DNA of 64,000 bases, from positions 4,301,501-4,365,500 of the forward strand of contig OX621258.1 in NCBI GenBank assembly GCA_951640165.1, read 5' to 3'. A model generated the notes under the pieces. That model had not been told where the DNA came from. It did not search any database and worked only from the letters and a program-made list of their open reading frames with translations. The DNA is from Pseudoips prasinana. Taxonomy: Eukaryota > Arthropoda > Insecta > Lepidoptera > Nolidae. The stretch's first letter is position 1. Each line of letters starts with the position of its first letter. Of this stretch, positions 1 to 9,139 are shown in pieces. The position numbers and the translations under genes are program-made.

Positions 1-26
1 TTTGGCGTCTTTACCGGTAGAGCCCC
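1..26. repeat. FB1 foldback MITE, terminal fragment
   Basis: The sequence ends with ACCGGTAGAGCCCC, the same terminus as the full FB1 copies at 2449, 42813 and 59809. The rest lies outside the window. It abuts S-B sequence directly, so FB1 probably sits inside an S-B SINE here as well. Confidence 0.75.
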
Positions 27-73
27 AGATGGCCGTGCGTGATTAATGTCCTAGGATATTACTATTATTTTTA
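27..73 (+). mobile_element. S-B SINE, 3' end fragment
   Basis: Matches the 3' end of S-B (GATGGCCGTG, then AATGTCC, AGGATATTA and an ATT-rich tail), best compared with the reverse complement of 21470..21540. It carries the tail only, directly after the FB1 terminus. Confidence 0.7.
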
Positions 74-339
74 AACAACGTGTACATAATATTAAAACGA
101 AAAACTTGCCACTACGACGACCGTTTGCATTTAAATAGAAAAGGAAAACGGCAAGGCAGGTTGCATGCGTTTGTAGATAAAAAACTTGAGAGGTGTCAAG
201 TGACACCCGGATGGAACGAAGTTATTTCTTACTATTTATTATGTACGAAAAACCTGTATACACTCAACAAAAATAATCGTCGCGACACCACACTGTTCAA
301 TGCGAAATAGAAATGAAAATATCTGGCTTGCTTTCTATA

Positions 340-372
<33 letters not shown>

Positions 373-845
373 GAAACATGCGCACGCCGCACAGCTGCAA
401 AAAGTGTCGTAGGAATTTTTTCCGTCTAGCCCCCTTTCACAACGCGCGATAAGAACTTTGTTCCAAAAATTTTTTTATAAAAAGAACTAATGAATATATC
501 TATATCATCAAGTAGCGTTAATTTACCAATTCGGTGAATAGTTTATCGCGATACCCCCAACAATTGTTAAGTAATTATTAATATGGCAGGTTGTAAATAA
601 TAGATGTTGATATTGTCCATTAAATATTTCTAGGTGAAATCGAGCCTAGGGGTTGGTCGGGTGCGGTGAATGCTTAAGCAAAAGCCCTAGCCAAAGGGTA
701 GTCGCTTAAAAATTTAAGGAACAATGAGGCAACAGGCATATTCAAAATTACTGTCTCATTAATCTAACGGTAATTTAAACACGCAATTTTTGCATGGTGA
801 TGCGATCATTGGTTCAAAAAGTGTTATTAAAGTGAAATTATCAAT
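74..845. other. unassigned AT-rich DNA with a (GA)n microsatellite
   Basis: No supported gene. A short microsatellite of GA then CAGA units lies at 340..373. A 76-codon open frame at 80..310 has no recognisable motif and is probably fortuitous. Confidence 0.5.
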
Positions 846-980
846 AATAGATAATATCCTGAGACATTATTCACACACGGCCATCTGACCCTAAACTAAG
901 CAGAGCTTGTATTATAGCAACCAGATAACTGATATATTACATATACTACTTTTCTATTGTAAATACATACTTATATATTA
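846..980 (-). mobile_element. S-B SINE, 3' half, split by mariner
   Basis: Reverse-strand S-B body: ATATCCTGAGACATTATTC, the GGCCATCTGA block, CTAAGCAGAGCTTGTA and then AAATACATACTTATATA. Compared with the intact copy at 21470..21724 it stops exactly at the TA where the mariner begins, so this is the tail side of a SINE disrupted by the transposon. Confidence 0.75.
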
Positions 981-2261
981 GGTCTTTACCTATGAAATTG
1001 CCGTTCTGCAGTACTGGCCATTTCAAATCAAAATAATTTTTGTTTGGCTAAGAATTCTAATTTCAAATTAATTTTATTTTAAAAACATGGATTCTTTTTT
1101 CCAAAAGTAGTCATTTCTTTATTGATTAGTGTTACATTTTCATCGCATTTCAATCTTTTTCGTCATCATGGATACGTTAAAAATTCGAGTAATTATGGAA
1201 TATGAGTACCGTCGTGGCAGCAACGCGGCACAAGCGGCACGCAACATCAACGACGTTTACGGAGCTAACACTACAAACCAACGCACCACCTGTTATTGGT
1301 TTGCTCGCTTCCGTTCTGGAAATTTCGACCTGAAAAATGAACATCGCGGTCGTCCGAAGACTTTGGTCGACAATGACGAATTAAAGGCGGTTGTGGAAGC
1401 TGATGATACACAATCTACGGCTGAATTAGCAGCAGCTTTCGACGTTAGCGTCAAAACAATATTGGTCCATTTGCGTCAAATTGGCAAGGTAAAAAAGCTT
1501 GACAAATGGGTGCCCCACGAACTCAATGATCGCCAGCGCGAAGTACGCGTCGAGACGTGCCTTGCACTGCTCAACAGACACACAAATGAAGGAATTTTGA
1601 ACCGCATTGTTACCTGCGATGAAAAATGGATTCTGTTTGATAACCGCAAGCGCTCAGCAAGTTGGTTGGATCCTGGTTCAGCACCTAAACAATGCCCTAA
1701 ACGAAAACTTACCCCTAGAAAAGTGATGGTCACTGTTTGGTGGTCTAGCGCCGGTGTGATTCATCACAGCTTCTTACCAAACGGGGTGAGCATTACTGCA
1801 GATGTGTACTGTGAAGAACTGAGCACAATGATGGAGAAGCTGGCGCATCTCCAACCAGCATTGGTCAATCGCTCGTCTCCGCTGCTCCTGCACGACAACG
1901 CGCGACCTCATACTGCACAGCAGACGGTCTCCAAGTTGCAAGAACTGGGGTTGGAAGCTCTCCGTCATCCGCCCTACTCACCAGACCTTGCGCCTACAGA
2001 CTACTACTTTTTCCAGAATTTGGATAACTTCTTGGCGGGAAAAAAATTCAATACCCGAGAGGCAGTACAAAATGCCTTTGAAGAATTTGTTGCCTCCCGT
2101 CCAGCTGATTTCTTTAAGAAGGGCATCAATAAACTGCCACTGCGATGGCAAAGATGCATTGATTGCATGGGTGATTACTTCGATTAATACAAATAAAAAA
2201 ATTCATGAAAAAAATTCGTTTAAATTTTTCATACAAAACGGCAATTTCATAGGTAAAGACC
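981..2261 (+). mobile_element. complete mariner transposon
   Basis: A 1281-bp element with 25-bp perfect terminal inverted repeats: 981..1005 begins GGTCTTTACCTATGAAATTG and 2237..2261 is its reverse complement. It is flanked by TA on both sides (979..980 and 2262..2263), the expected mariner target duplication. About 160 bp of leader precedes and about 50 bp follows the transposase frame. Size and layout are those of a full-length autonomous mariner. Undamaged TIRs and frame suggest recent insertion; present activity cannot be judged from sequence. Confidence 0.95.
1168..2187 (+). CDS. mariner transposase, DD34D type
   Basis: Uninterrupted 339-codon frame, close to the usual 340-350 of mariner. 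In order: N-terminal helix-turn-helix DNA-binding region (about 1-110) with the GRPK linker at 61-64; WVPHEL at 114-119; then the DDE/D nuclease domain with TCDEKW (Asp151), HDNARPH (Asp243) and SPDLAPTDY (Asp278). There are 34 residues between Asp243 and Asp278, the mariner DD34D signature. It excises the element and reinserts it at TA, acting in the nucleus on the TIRs. I chose ATG at 1168 over ATG 1129 because MDTLK fits family N-termini and the extra 13 residues are hydrophobic and unlike mariner. By resemblance it is nearest the cecropia/Hsmar1 group; that subfamily call is from memory. Confidence 0.95.
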   Translation: MDTLKIRVIMEYEYRRGSNAAQAARNINDVYGANTTNQRTTCYWFARFRSGNFDLKNEHRGRPKTLVDNDELKAVVEADDTQSTAELAAAFDVSVKTILVHLRQIGKVKKLDKWVPHELNDRQREVRVETCLALLNRHTNEGILNRIVTCDEKWILFDNRKRSASWLDPGSAPKQCPKRKLTPRKVMVTVWWSSAGVIHHSFLPNGVSITADVYCEELSTMMEKLAHLQPALVNRSSPLLLHDNARPHTAQQTVSKLQELGLEALRHPPYSPDLAPTDYYFFQNLDNFLAGKKFNTREAVQNAFEEFVASRPADFFKKGINKLPLRWQRCIDCMGDYFD

Positions 2262-2327
2262 TATTATATACATATATAAGAAAATCGACAGCTTATATAC
2301 GAATAAGCTGACATCTATAAAAGTGAC
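2262..2327. other. AT-rich flank of mariner
   Basis: Begins with the right-hand TA duplication. Contains a small inverted repeat, CAGCTTATA with ATAAGCTG nearby (about 2288..2311). Not clearly S-B. Confidence 0.4.
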
Positions 2328-2396
2328 GGGCCTGTTGGCGTGTTTGGCAAATGCTGGATTTTTACGCCGGGGATCGTCCTGTGTCTGGGTGTGATT
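2328..2396 (+). mobile_element. S-B SINE head fragment, plus orientation
   Basis: GGGCCTGTTGGCGTG (box A region) followed by a degraded box B region and GTGTCTGGGTGT. It runs straight into a minus-oriented S-B segment, making the palindrome TGTCTGGGTGT / ACACCCAGACA across about 2381..2408. Confidence 0.65.
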
Positions 2397-2448
2397 ACAC
2401 CCAGACACAGTACAAACAGACATGTTGATGCACATAAATATCTGTCCT
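2397..2448 (-). mobile_element. S-B SINE, middle part, split by FB1
   Basis: ACACCCAGACAC, ACAAACAGACATGTTGATG and ATCTGTCCT match the S-B body on the reverse strand. The copy resumes at 2791 with GGGTGGGAATCGAACC after the FB1 insertion. Confidence 0.75.
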
Positions 2449-2790
2449 GGGGCTATACCGGCTAAGTCGCCGAACATCGATTTCTTAAATGGAGTTCAAA
2501 TTAAATAGTCATAGTCATAGTCATAATCATAGTCATAAATCATTTATTACGTAAAAATTTTACATTTATGTGGAATCGTCATATTTTTTTTATTTTTATT
2601 TAATAAAGGTGCAAAATAACTTAATCAATCTTTAAATCGGCTTCAACGTTGACAATCGGTTCCGGACCATTTATGGCGTCACATGTGCTCATGGAAGCCG
2701 ATTTAGCGATTGATTAAGTCATTTTTAACCTTTATTTATTTGAACTCCATTTAAGAAATCGATGTACGGCGACTTAGCCGGTAGAGCCCC
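2449..2790. mobile_element. FB1 foldback MITE with internal insertion
   Basis: Starts GGGGCTATACCGGCTAAGTC and ends CGACTTAGCCGGTAGAGCCCC, so the ends are inverted repeats, and the palindrome runs through most of the element (AAATCGGCTTC ... GAAGCCGATTT around the centre). It is 342 bp instead of the 245 bp at 59809 because about 100 bp has entered the left arm at about 2504..2603, starting with AGTCAT repeats. No coding capacity; non-autonomous. Confidence 0.85.
2504..2603 (-). repeat. AGTCAT-tailed LINE 3' end fragment inside FB1
   Basis: Several AGTCAT units (2507..2542) followed by ATTTATTACG. This resembles the reverse-strand tail of a LINE such as the one at 18761, which also begins with GTCATAAGTCAT. 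It is absent from the shorter FB1 at 59809, so it entered later. Confidence 0.5.
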
Positions 2791-2858
2791 TGGGTGGGAA
2801 TCGAACCTACGACCTGCGGAGTGAAAGGCAACAATTTACCAACCTCGCCAACCGGCCA
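2791..2858 (-). mobile_element. S-B SINE head, after FB1
   Basis: GGGTGGGAATCGAACCTACG (box B on the reverse strand) then ACCTCGCCAACCGGCC (box A region). Completes the copy interrupted at 2448. Confidence 0.8.
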
Positions 2859-3160
2859 GTCATCATGAATAGCAGCCCAGAGTCAGGAAGCTGGCGTTGT
2901 TATACGCTGTGCCTGGGAGAGCACGTAAGGACATCGGTCCTGACCTGACTTTCGAATAAGCCAGTTCTGCAATGATCAGATAATCCATACTTTTTAGGGT
3001 GTTAGGTTAAACTATGTTAATTAGTTATCACAAAAAAAAACTGAACCAGAAATATTCAACAGCACGAGTAAAAAATCGAAAATTGATGTTAGGTGAAATT
3101 TACGAAAAAATCATTAAAAAAAATTAAAACTCGAATACTACGCAAAATCGTAGAACGGAT
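2859..3160. other. S-D fragment and unassigned DNA
   Basis: 2874..2956 resembles the plus-strand S-D body (CAGGAAGCTGGCGTTG, GAGAGCACGTAA, CGGTCCTGACCTGAC). The remainder is AT-rich with no gene seen. Confidence 0.5.
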
Positions 3161-3161
3161 T

Positions 3162-3257
3162 GGTGAGGAGTATCCGGCGATTCGGATACTCCTCACCAAA
3201 GTATCTAAAATTTGCGTTTCGGATACTCCTCATCAAAGTATCTAAAATTTGCGTTTG
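3162..3257. repeat. perfect hairpin followed by a 37-bp tandem repeat
   Basis: GGTGAGGAGTATCCG (3162..3176) and CGGATACTCCTCACC (3183..3197) form a perfect 15-bp stem with a 6-base loop. The right arm plus AAAGTATCTAAAATTTGCG is then repeated once with a 37-bp period starting at 3220. Confidence 0.85.
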
Positions 3258-3654
3258 AACGTCAACTCCTCGGCCACCCTGTATATGTTTTTTTTTTGTT
3301 ATATCTGATTAGAAATGATAGTTTATCCATAAATTCGCTGCAATCCATTTTTTTTCATTCTATATTGTTAGTTACTATTTTCTTACCCCAAAAGTCATGA
3401 GAATGTCGAATATTAACCGAAAAGCCAAATACGCATGCCAAATCATTTTGTCCTGACTCCATTTCTGTTCAGGAGTTTTATGAGGCATTAACAAATGGCA
3501 TATCGCCAAATACGAGCAATATGAAATACTACCACCGACACGCCAAAAAAAGAGCAAAGCAACTAATATATTTATATATGCTAGCGTATTAACAAGTATA
3601 TATCTTTCTTTCTTTCTTCCATCTCTTGTGGGCTGTGTTACTCCTGTGTCAAAA
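3258..3654. other. unassigned DNA
   Basis: No gene or repeat recognised. Short open frames on both strands have no motif. Confidence 0.4.
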
Positions 3655-3751
3655 GTCAACCAGAAGGCTTCGGATAAGGCTTAATGTCTGCTATCTTATA
3701 GGAAGAGACACTCTGAAACTAACTAGTTTGGCGGTCACTCATCTACAACAT
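3655..3751 (-). mobile_element. 5S-SINE, degraded part 1
   Basis: AACTAGTTTGGCGGTCACTC then ATCTACAACA aligns with AAACCATTTTGGCGGTCACC then CATCTATGAAC in the reverse-strand 5S-SINE at 59440..59540. The missing end reappears at 4317 after a TIR element. Confidence 0.5.
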
Positions 3752-4316
3752 GTAACGTAATTAACGCACACCCCCAAACACCCCAATTAGAATATTATGT
3801 TGTAATTAAATAAATAAATAAAAAAGGTTTTTATTCACGTAGACTTTAAAAAAGCGCTTGTAAATAGTCAGAACATGTTTGTAGTAATATAGTTGTATAC
3901 ATTAGATATTATTTCTAGTAACATAGATATTTAGGTACATCTTGTATGAAAACATTTATAAAATTTATTTTATTACAGAAATGATATTTAGCTAGCTCGT
4001 ATCAAGTTATTGTCAAGAATAAAAGAAATCATAATACATACACTGAATTTTTTATTTAACATGTATATGGATTGTTATTTACTAAATTAGTTTCTTGGAA
4101 TAAAGTTTATTTTTCTCTATTTTGTATTGAATTATGGAATTTGTATGAATACAAATGAAACTGCGAATAGTTTTGACTTTACACGGTTAATGTAACAATA
4201 ATTTCCGTAGTTTTAATTATTTTGGAATAAAAAATTACATATAAAAAATTGATATAAATCGATTCAGTAAACGAATCTGAACAAACTATTTTCAGGATGT
4301 GCGTTAATTAAGTTAC
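3752..4316. mobile_element. 565-bp element with about 22-bp TIRs
   Basis: Left end GTAACGTAATTAACGCACAC (3752) and right end GTGCGTTAATTAAGTTAC (to 4316) are inverted repeats matching at about 19 of 22 positions. It splits a 5S-SINE and contains an NL1 LINE tail. No transposase frame, so a non-autonomous DNA element of unknown superfamily. Confidence 0.6.
3808..4018 (-). mobile_element. NL1 LINE 3' end
   Basis: Reverse-strand 3' end of a non-LTR element: tail of AAAT units, AAGGTTTTTATTCACGTAG (complement contains AATAAAAACC), AAAAAGCGCTTGTAAATAG, then TTTAGCTAGCTCGTATCAAG. Other copies: 15702, 29925, 51136, 52545, 53753. No coding part is present. Confidence 0.8.
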
Positions 4317-4345
4317 TGACTGCACGCCTAGCTGCTTAACCTAAC
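4317..4345 (-). mobile_element. 5S-SINE, degraded part 2
   Basis: TGACTGCACGCCTAGCTGC then TTAACCTAACCGATC aligns with CTGACCGCGAACCTAGTTGC then TTAACCTCACCGATC at 59548. It continues the fragment ending at 3751. Confidence 0.5.
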
Positions 4346-4460
4346 CGATCGATTACTTAGAAAAGACAAGTAAATCGCTAATAATATTATCAGACAGAGT
4401 TAGTACACCCAACGCCAAGTCGATGAACACACTTTGACCTAACGACATCTAACGGTGGCT
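4346..4460. other. unassigned short spacer
   Basis: Nothing recognised. Confidence 0.3.
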
Positions 4461-4756
4461 TTTTTTTATATAAGAGGCCGACAAACGAGCACGTGAGTCA
4501 CCTGATGGTAAGTGATCACCGCCGCCCATGGACACTTGAAACACCAGGCGAGTCGCGGGTGCGTTGCCGGCCTTCAAAAGCATCATCAATCCAGTGTTGC
4601 TGACCCTTCCCCCACCCTGATGAGCTCTGGCGACCTTACTCACACGCAGAAATACAACATTAAGTTATGATTAAGGAATGTCTTCTATAAGGTGGAGGTA
4701 CTTCCCCAGTCGGGCAGCTCTTTGAGCGAATCAACGCTGATCCCTACCTCTCTTAA
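4461..4756 (+). repeat. S-E dispersed repeat
   Basis: Core GGCCGACAAACGAGCACG, CACCTGATGGTAAGTGATC, GCGTTGCCGGCC, then GTTGCTGACC, TACTTCCCCAGTCGGGC and CCCTACCTCTCTTA. Near-complete copies also lie at 8310 (reverse) and 38707, and a partial one at 35108. SINE-like size, but I cannot see a clean Pol III promoter. Confidence 0.7.
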
Positions 4757-4930
4757 TATATATATGGCAAACATCTCGTCTATCCTGAATCGTGCTTAAA
4801 CTCTCTACTACTCATGATATAACTCCCTTTTCCGTGGAAGTACATGATCACCCATTCCCCCACACCTTGACAGACCGTGGTCCTTATTTCTTAAGTAGTA
4901 AGGGTGTTACACGCTATGCGGTGACGGCGG
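4757..4930. other. unassigned spacer
   Basis: Nothing recognised between S-E and S-F. Confidence 0.3.
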
Positions 4931-5185
4931 AAGCTGTGTGGTGATGGCGGCGAATATAAGACAGAATATCATCACCCCCTCTCACCCCGTGGGGGGAGTA
5001 GAAGCCAACCCTAGGTCATATCTACCAGAGGACGGGCAGCATCGTCTCTCTGACTACTATGACCATCATACTGCGATCGGCAACCCGACTGCCAAGCGTG
5101 GCGATTATGGCATACACCCCCAAGATACTTGGAGGAGGCTTTTGTCCAGCAGTGGACTTTTCACAGCTGTGATGATGATGATGAT
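4931..5185 (+). mobile_element. S-F SINE with RTE-type 3' end
   Basis: Body: ATATCATCACCCC, CCCCGTGGGGGGAGTAG, CGACTGCCAAGCGTGGCGAT, GGAGGCTTTTGTCCAGCAGT and GATGATGATG tail. The last 40 bp matches the end of the RTE fragment at 8670..8817, so this SINE probably uses RTE enzymes. Other copies: 25722, 26475, 28260, 29450, 55218, 60062. Confidence 0.7.
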
Positions 5186-6166
5186 CAAGGGTTATTTCTT
5201 ATCGGAAGTGTATACACGGAAGTGTCGTCAACTGTACTATAAAATCTATGAGATAAACTCACCGTGTTCATGGGATGGTATGGCATCCACCTTCTCCCAT
5301 CTCCTCATCCCACACACGCTTCCCTGCACATATAAGACGAACACACTCTTTATATCTTTTCTCAAAAACTCAATTTAAAAAAAAAATACTATCGTCACCA
5401 CGCGTAGTAAACGGTGCATGCCAATTTCATTAGAAATCTACAACCAATTAAAAAATAAACATAAAATTCGAAAAAAAAAACAAAAGATTTTTCCAAATTC
5501 AAAACATCGACTTTGTATATCGTGTTTCAATTGAGACAATTGTGTCTGTGTTTTTGATTTTTTGTCTGTCTGCTTGTTCGGTGAACTTCGAACGATATAC
5601 AATAATAATATGTAATATATTATAATTTATAATATATATTTTCTTTTTAAAGAGTGTGTTTGTCATCAGTTTATATGTGCATGGAAGATTATTTAATAAA
5701 TATACATTTATAATCATAAATTGTTTTTTGTAGTACAGTTGGTATCTGAAGTTAACCGCTTAACCCGACGACAAAAAGTGTGTCGCCATTAAAGACACCC
5801 GTCTTAGTTCTAGATGTCTGTAAATCTGCCAAAGAGGTTATAAATCTCGCTAATTAGTCAAAATAAATTGTAATAGCGAAATTGTACGAAAACATTCAAG
5901 TCAGAAAGCTGGAAGGAGTCCCTGTAAAAGAATAGGTAAGTGTATGATGAGATTTCTGCAATCAAAGCGTTGAACTACAACTGATTTGTCGTAATATTTC
6001 AGTTGTAGCACTAAGCGGTCAACTCAAAATATTCAATACGTGTACAATGTGTACATATGTATGTTAAAAGTAGTATAGAACGTAGTATAGTGGATACATA
6101 AAAATAATGTTTGTACAACGTGTAGCATAGAGTGCTGGGTCTACATATAAAAAGGTTACAGTTATA
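5186..6166. other. unassigned AT-rich DNA with a dispersed inverted repeat
   Basis: A roughly 38-bp inverted repeat pairs 5319..5355 (CCTGCACATATAAGACG, ACACACTCTTTA) with 5648..5689 (AAAGAGTGTGTTTG, TATATGTGCATGGAAG). Otherwise no gene or repeat recognised. Confidence 0.4.
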
Positions 6167-6257
6167 ACGAGCGTATCTCAGATGGTCCTTGAAGTTTAAC
6201 TTCCGAGTGATCCTCGATCGGAAGTTAAACTTCAAGGACCATCTGAGATACGCTCGT
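6167..6257. repeat. perfect 40-bp palindrome at a LINE 5' end
   Basis: Left arm 6167..6206 begins ACGAGCGTATCTCAGATGG; right arm 6218..6257 is its exact reverse complement; the loop is 11 bases. The right arm is LINE coding sequence, so the left arm is an antisense copy of it. Confidence 0.97.
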
Positions 6258-6797
6258 AACCGTGCCTCATTTGCCCTTTATCGATTACACGGCCTCCTGA
6301 ATGCACGCAGTAAAATGTCCCTTGAAAACAAGGTGAGAATTTACAAGACGTGCATTCGACCCATGATGACCTATGCGAGCCCGGTCTTCGCGCACGCTAA
6401 GGATCGATTCATCCACCTCCTCCAGGTAGTCCAGAACAAGTTTATGCGACGAGCCGCGGGCGCACCGTGGTTCGTCCGTAACAAAAGCCTCCATGCCGAT
6501 CTCCAATTGCCTACCATCAGGCAATGGATGAAGCAAGCGTCCAAAAGGTACTTTGACTCTGCCACTCACCATCCAAGCAAATTGGTGGTACAGGCGGTCA
6601 AATACACTCCTTCCCGACTCTCACGTAAACACCGTCGTCCGAAGAACGTCATAGACGAATCGGACGACGAGATCACCGTTTACTTAAACCAAATCAAATC
6701 GATTAGAGACTCTCGCAACACTGCACAACCGATATTTCGTACTCGCCGGATGCGAGTACGACCGCGAACGCGTCGCGACCACCAGCGTCCTCCATGA
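6207..6797 (+). pseudogene. LINE ORF2 C-terminal fragment (Jockey-like)
   Basis: About 196 codons open to a TGA. Motifs typical of the region after the RT catalytic core in Jockey-type LINEs: VILDRKLNFKDHLRYARN, the thumb-like YKTCIRPMMTYASPVFAHA, and LQVVQNKFMRRAAGAPWFVRN. The catalytic YADD region and endonuclease are missing through 5' truncation, so it cannot be active. No stop or frameshift within the fragment, so it is fairly young. Confidence 0.85.
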
Positions 6798-7107
6798 CCC
6801 TTAGTTTGCATATCGTACCGATAAAAAGCCCCCCTCAACGCGGACGGGGGGCCGCGTCATGTCATTAACGTAGAGCGAAAGTTGCACTAAACTCCCTAAA
6901 AACCATGATCTCTCGCCCTCTCCCCGTCAGTATCCGCCCAGAGCCGAGGTTCGAACCCCACAGGGGGTGCCCTCCGGCGCGGGTACTTAGTTTGTAGCTA
7001 TATTTGCTAGGCCGGTTAGAGCCCACGCTCACCCCTACTGCCCGGTGAAGCAGTAAAAGCCGTAAGGCTAACTGCACGCGTCACGTTAAAAAAAAAAAAA
7101 AAAAAAA

Positions 7108-8309
7108 TAGAATCGCCATTTGTTATTAAATATTTGGGATAAAATCATTGTGGCGCAATATTTTTCAGTCAGTTCAAAAATACTTAAAGAACATGTTTCT
7201 TTTAGTATTTAGTTAACTAAGTACTTTTATATTTCTAATAGATACAAGGTTTTCGGCACTAGTATTTATCGAGCAAATTAGTTATTTAGTATAAATAAAA
7301 AAAATGTTTGGTCGTCGACCGAATTAAGATTAAAATGTCGTTATTTAAAAAGAGATATTTTTCATGCTTGCATTTTACAGCTAATAAATACATTTTTAAT
7401 ACATATCGAGATTTAATAACGATTGTGTAGAAGCAGTTTTGACAACATGTTTAAAAAAAATATTTTTTTATCTTTCTCTGTTTTGTTCCTAACATTTCAC
7501 AAATTATGTACATAAGTAGATCAATAAATATCCTTTTACACATTCAACATTAGTTATGTTACACTTTATATAGTATTTAAATATAAGTAAACGTTCTTAA
7601 CAGTCGAAAGCCTCATCTGCACTGTTTTTATGCTAAGTTTGACTTAATGTTATGTTAATGTTAGCGCAGCATCGTGCGTCAGTGTAGACAAGACTTCAGA
7701 GACCTTTCCTGAAATAATCAAAGATTAAAATGATTAAAAATTTCATTGATTAATTTAATATCGCGATATTCTTTAATCAAATATCTACAAAGTCGTTATC
7801 TGATCCATTTGCTTTTAGGGTAATAAAACAGTGTCAAAGTTTCATTTGATTTATTACAGAGATAATATTTTACTACGGCTATCACCACGCCTATCGGAAT
7901 GGGGTCAAATTCAAATGTAATAAAACAAAATTAATGTTACCATTAATATTTGAAATTGACTGACTAATTCCATCTCATCATATCAGCCGAACTGATGCAC
8001 TAAGACCTACTAAGATGAATTTTAAAAGGAAACAATAAAATTGTTATTAACCAAGGTCAAAAAATTCGACCAGTGTGTGTTGCCAGTGATGACTTATGTA
8101 ATTGAAACGTAGTTGCTCACTACGTGCCTCGTAAGAAAGCCCAGAGTCACCCAAAGAGCAATGTAGAGCTATGTTCGGAATTTCCCTGCGAGATCAAATC
8201 AGAAATGTTGAAATCCGCAGGTGAACCAAAGTAACAACCGAAAGACAACGCCAAAGAATTGCCAAGCTGAGGTGACGGTAGACAGGGCTATAGCGCGTAG
8301 AACCAACTT
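7108..8309. other. unassigned AT-rich DNA
   Basis: About 1.2 kb with no open frame of note and no repeat that I can match to another part of the window. Confidence 0.45.
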
Positions 8310-8609
8310 TAAGGGAGGTAGGGCATAGCGTTCATTCGCTCAAAGAGCAGCCCGACTGGGGAAGTACCTCCACCTTACAGAAGACATTCCTTAATAATAA
8401 CATTGATAATTTTAATGTTGTGTTTCCGAGTGTGAGTAAGGTCGCCGGTCATTGGGGGGGGGGGGGGGGGGTAAGGTCAGCAACACTTGATTGCTGACTT
8501 TTAAAGGCCGGCAACGCACCCGCGACTCCTCTGGTGTTGCGAGTGTCCATGGGCGGCGGTGATCATTTACCATCAGGTGACCCACTTGCTCGTTTGTCGC
8601 CCTCTGACA
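8310..8609 (-). repeat. S-E dispersed repeat with an 18-G run
   Basis: Reverse-strand S-E: TAAGGGAGGTAGGGCATAG, CCCGACTGGGGAAGTACC, GGCCGGCAACGCACCCGCG, GATCATTTACCATCAGGTG. An uninterrupted run of 18 G lies at 8454..8471, where other copies have a short C/G-rich stretch. Confidence 0.75.
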
Positions 8610-8621
8610 TAAAAAAAAGAA

Positions 8622-8817
8622 CCGGCAGCTGCTGGGGTCGAGTGGCAATCACGGACCGGAAAACGCAGCGTGGGCAGGCCCCCTACAAGATGGATACATG
8701 ATCTTGTGAGGGTCGCTGGAAACTGCTGGATGCGGATAGCGCAAGACAATTGTGAAGAACTTTGGAGGAGGCCTTTGTCCAGCAGTAAATGTCTTTCGGC
8801 TGATATGATGATGATGC
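8622..8817 (+). pseudogene. RTE-clade LINE, C-terminal end and 3' tail
   Basis: In one frame: TGKRSVGRPPTRWIHDL then AGNCWMRIAQDN then ELWRRP, the conserved end of RTE ORF2 (GRP-TRW-DDL, AG-W-R-AQDR). Then CCAGCAG and a GATATGATGATGATG tail. Only the last 50 or so codons remain. Confidence 0.8.
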
Positions 8818-9139
8818 GAAACTTTGACACTATAAACGAAAATGACAGTAATTGTAAGTAGCCTTCTGTTGTTGTTGCGTTTGAAATTGTGGCGTGTATC
8901 TCAGGAACTTTATCAGAATTCGCAGAAAGCCTGATAAAATTCCATAAAAGTGTTATGATTGAGTGACAGTGAATATCCGTTTAGAAACACCGCAGTAAAT
9001 GCGTAACATCGTATGATTTAATATTAATTTTTTTTTTAAATAATCATACTATCTACTCTAACTTCCTATAGCACCAATGCATCGAACTAATTCCATATCG
9101 AATACATACATATACATATACTCCTGCTACTGTTTACTT
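8818..9139. other. unassigned AT-rich DNA
   Basis: Nothing recognised. Confidence 0.35.

Larger units (their letters stand above)
6167..7107 (+). mobile_element. 5'-truncated Jockey-like LINE with foldback 5' end and poly(A)
   Basis: Consists of an inverted copy of its own 5' end (6167..6206), 11 unique bases, the end of the RT reading frame (6207..6797), a GC-rich 3' UTR (6798..7087) with a box-B-like GGTTCGAACCCC, and a 20-A tail (7088..7107). No clear target duplication was found. Confidence 0.8.

Noticed and set aside
1129..1167. Upstream ATG of the mariner frame
   Set aside because: The 13 extra residues are hydrophobic and unlike mariner N-termini; the ATG at 1168 fits the family better.
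1476..1968. Minus-strand ORFs of 85 and 64 codons
   Set aside because: They lie antisense inside the transposase gene and have no motif.
6011..6235. Minus-strand ORF beginning MKFNFR
   Set aside because: It mirrors the LINE frame only because of the palindrome at 6167..6257.
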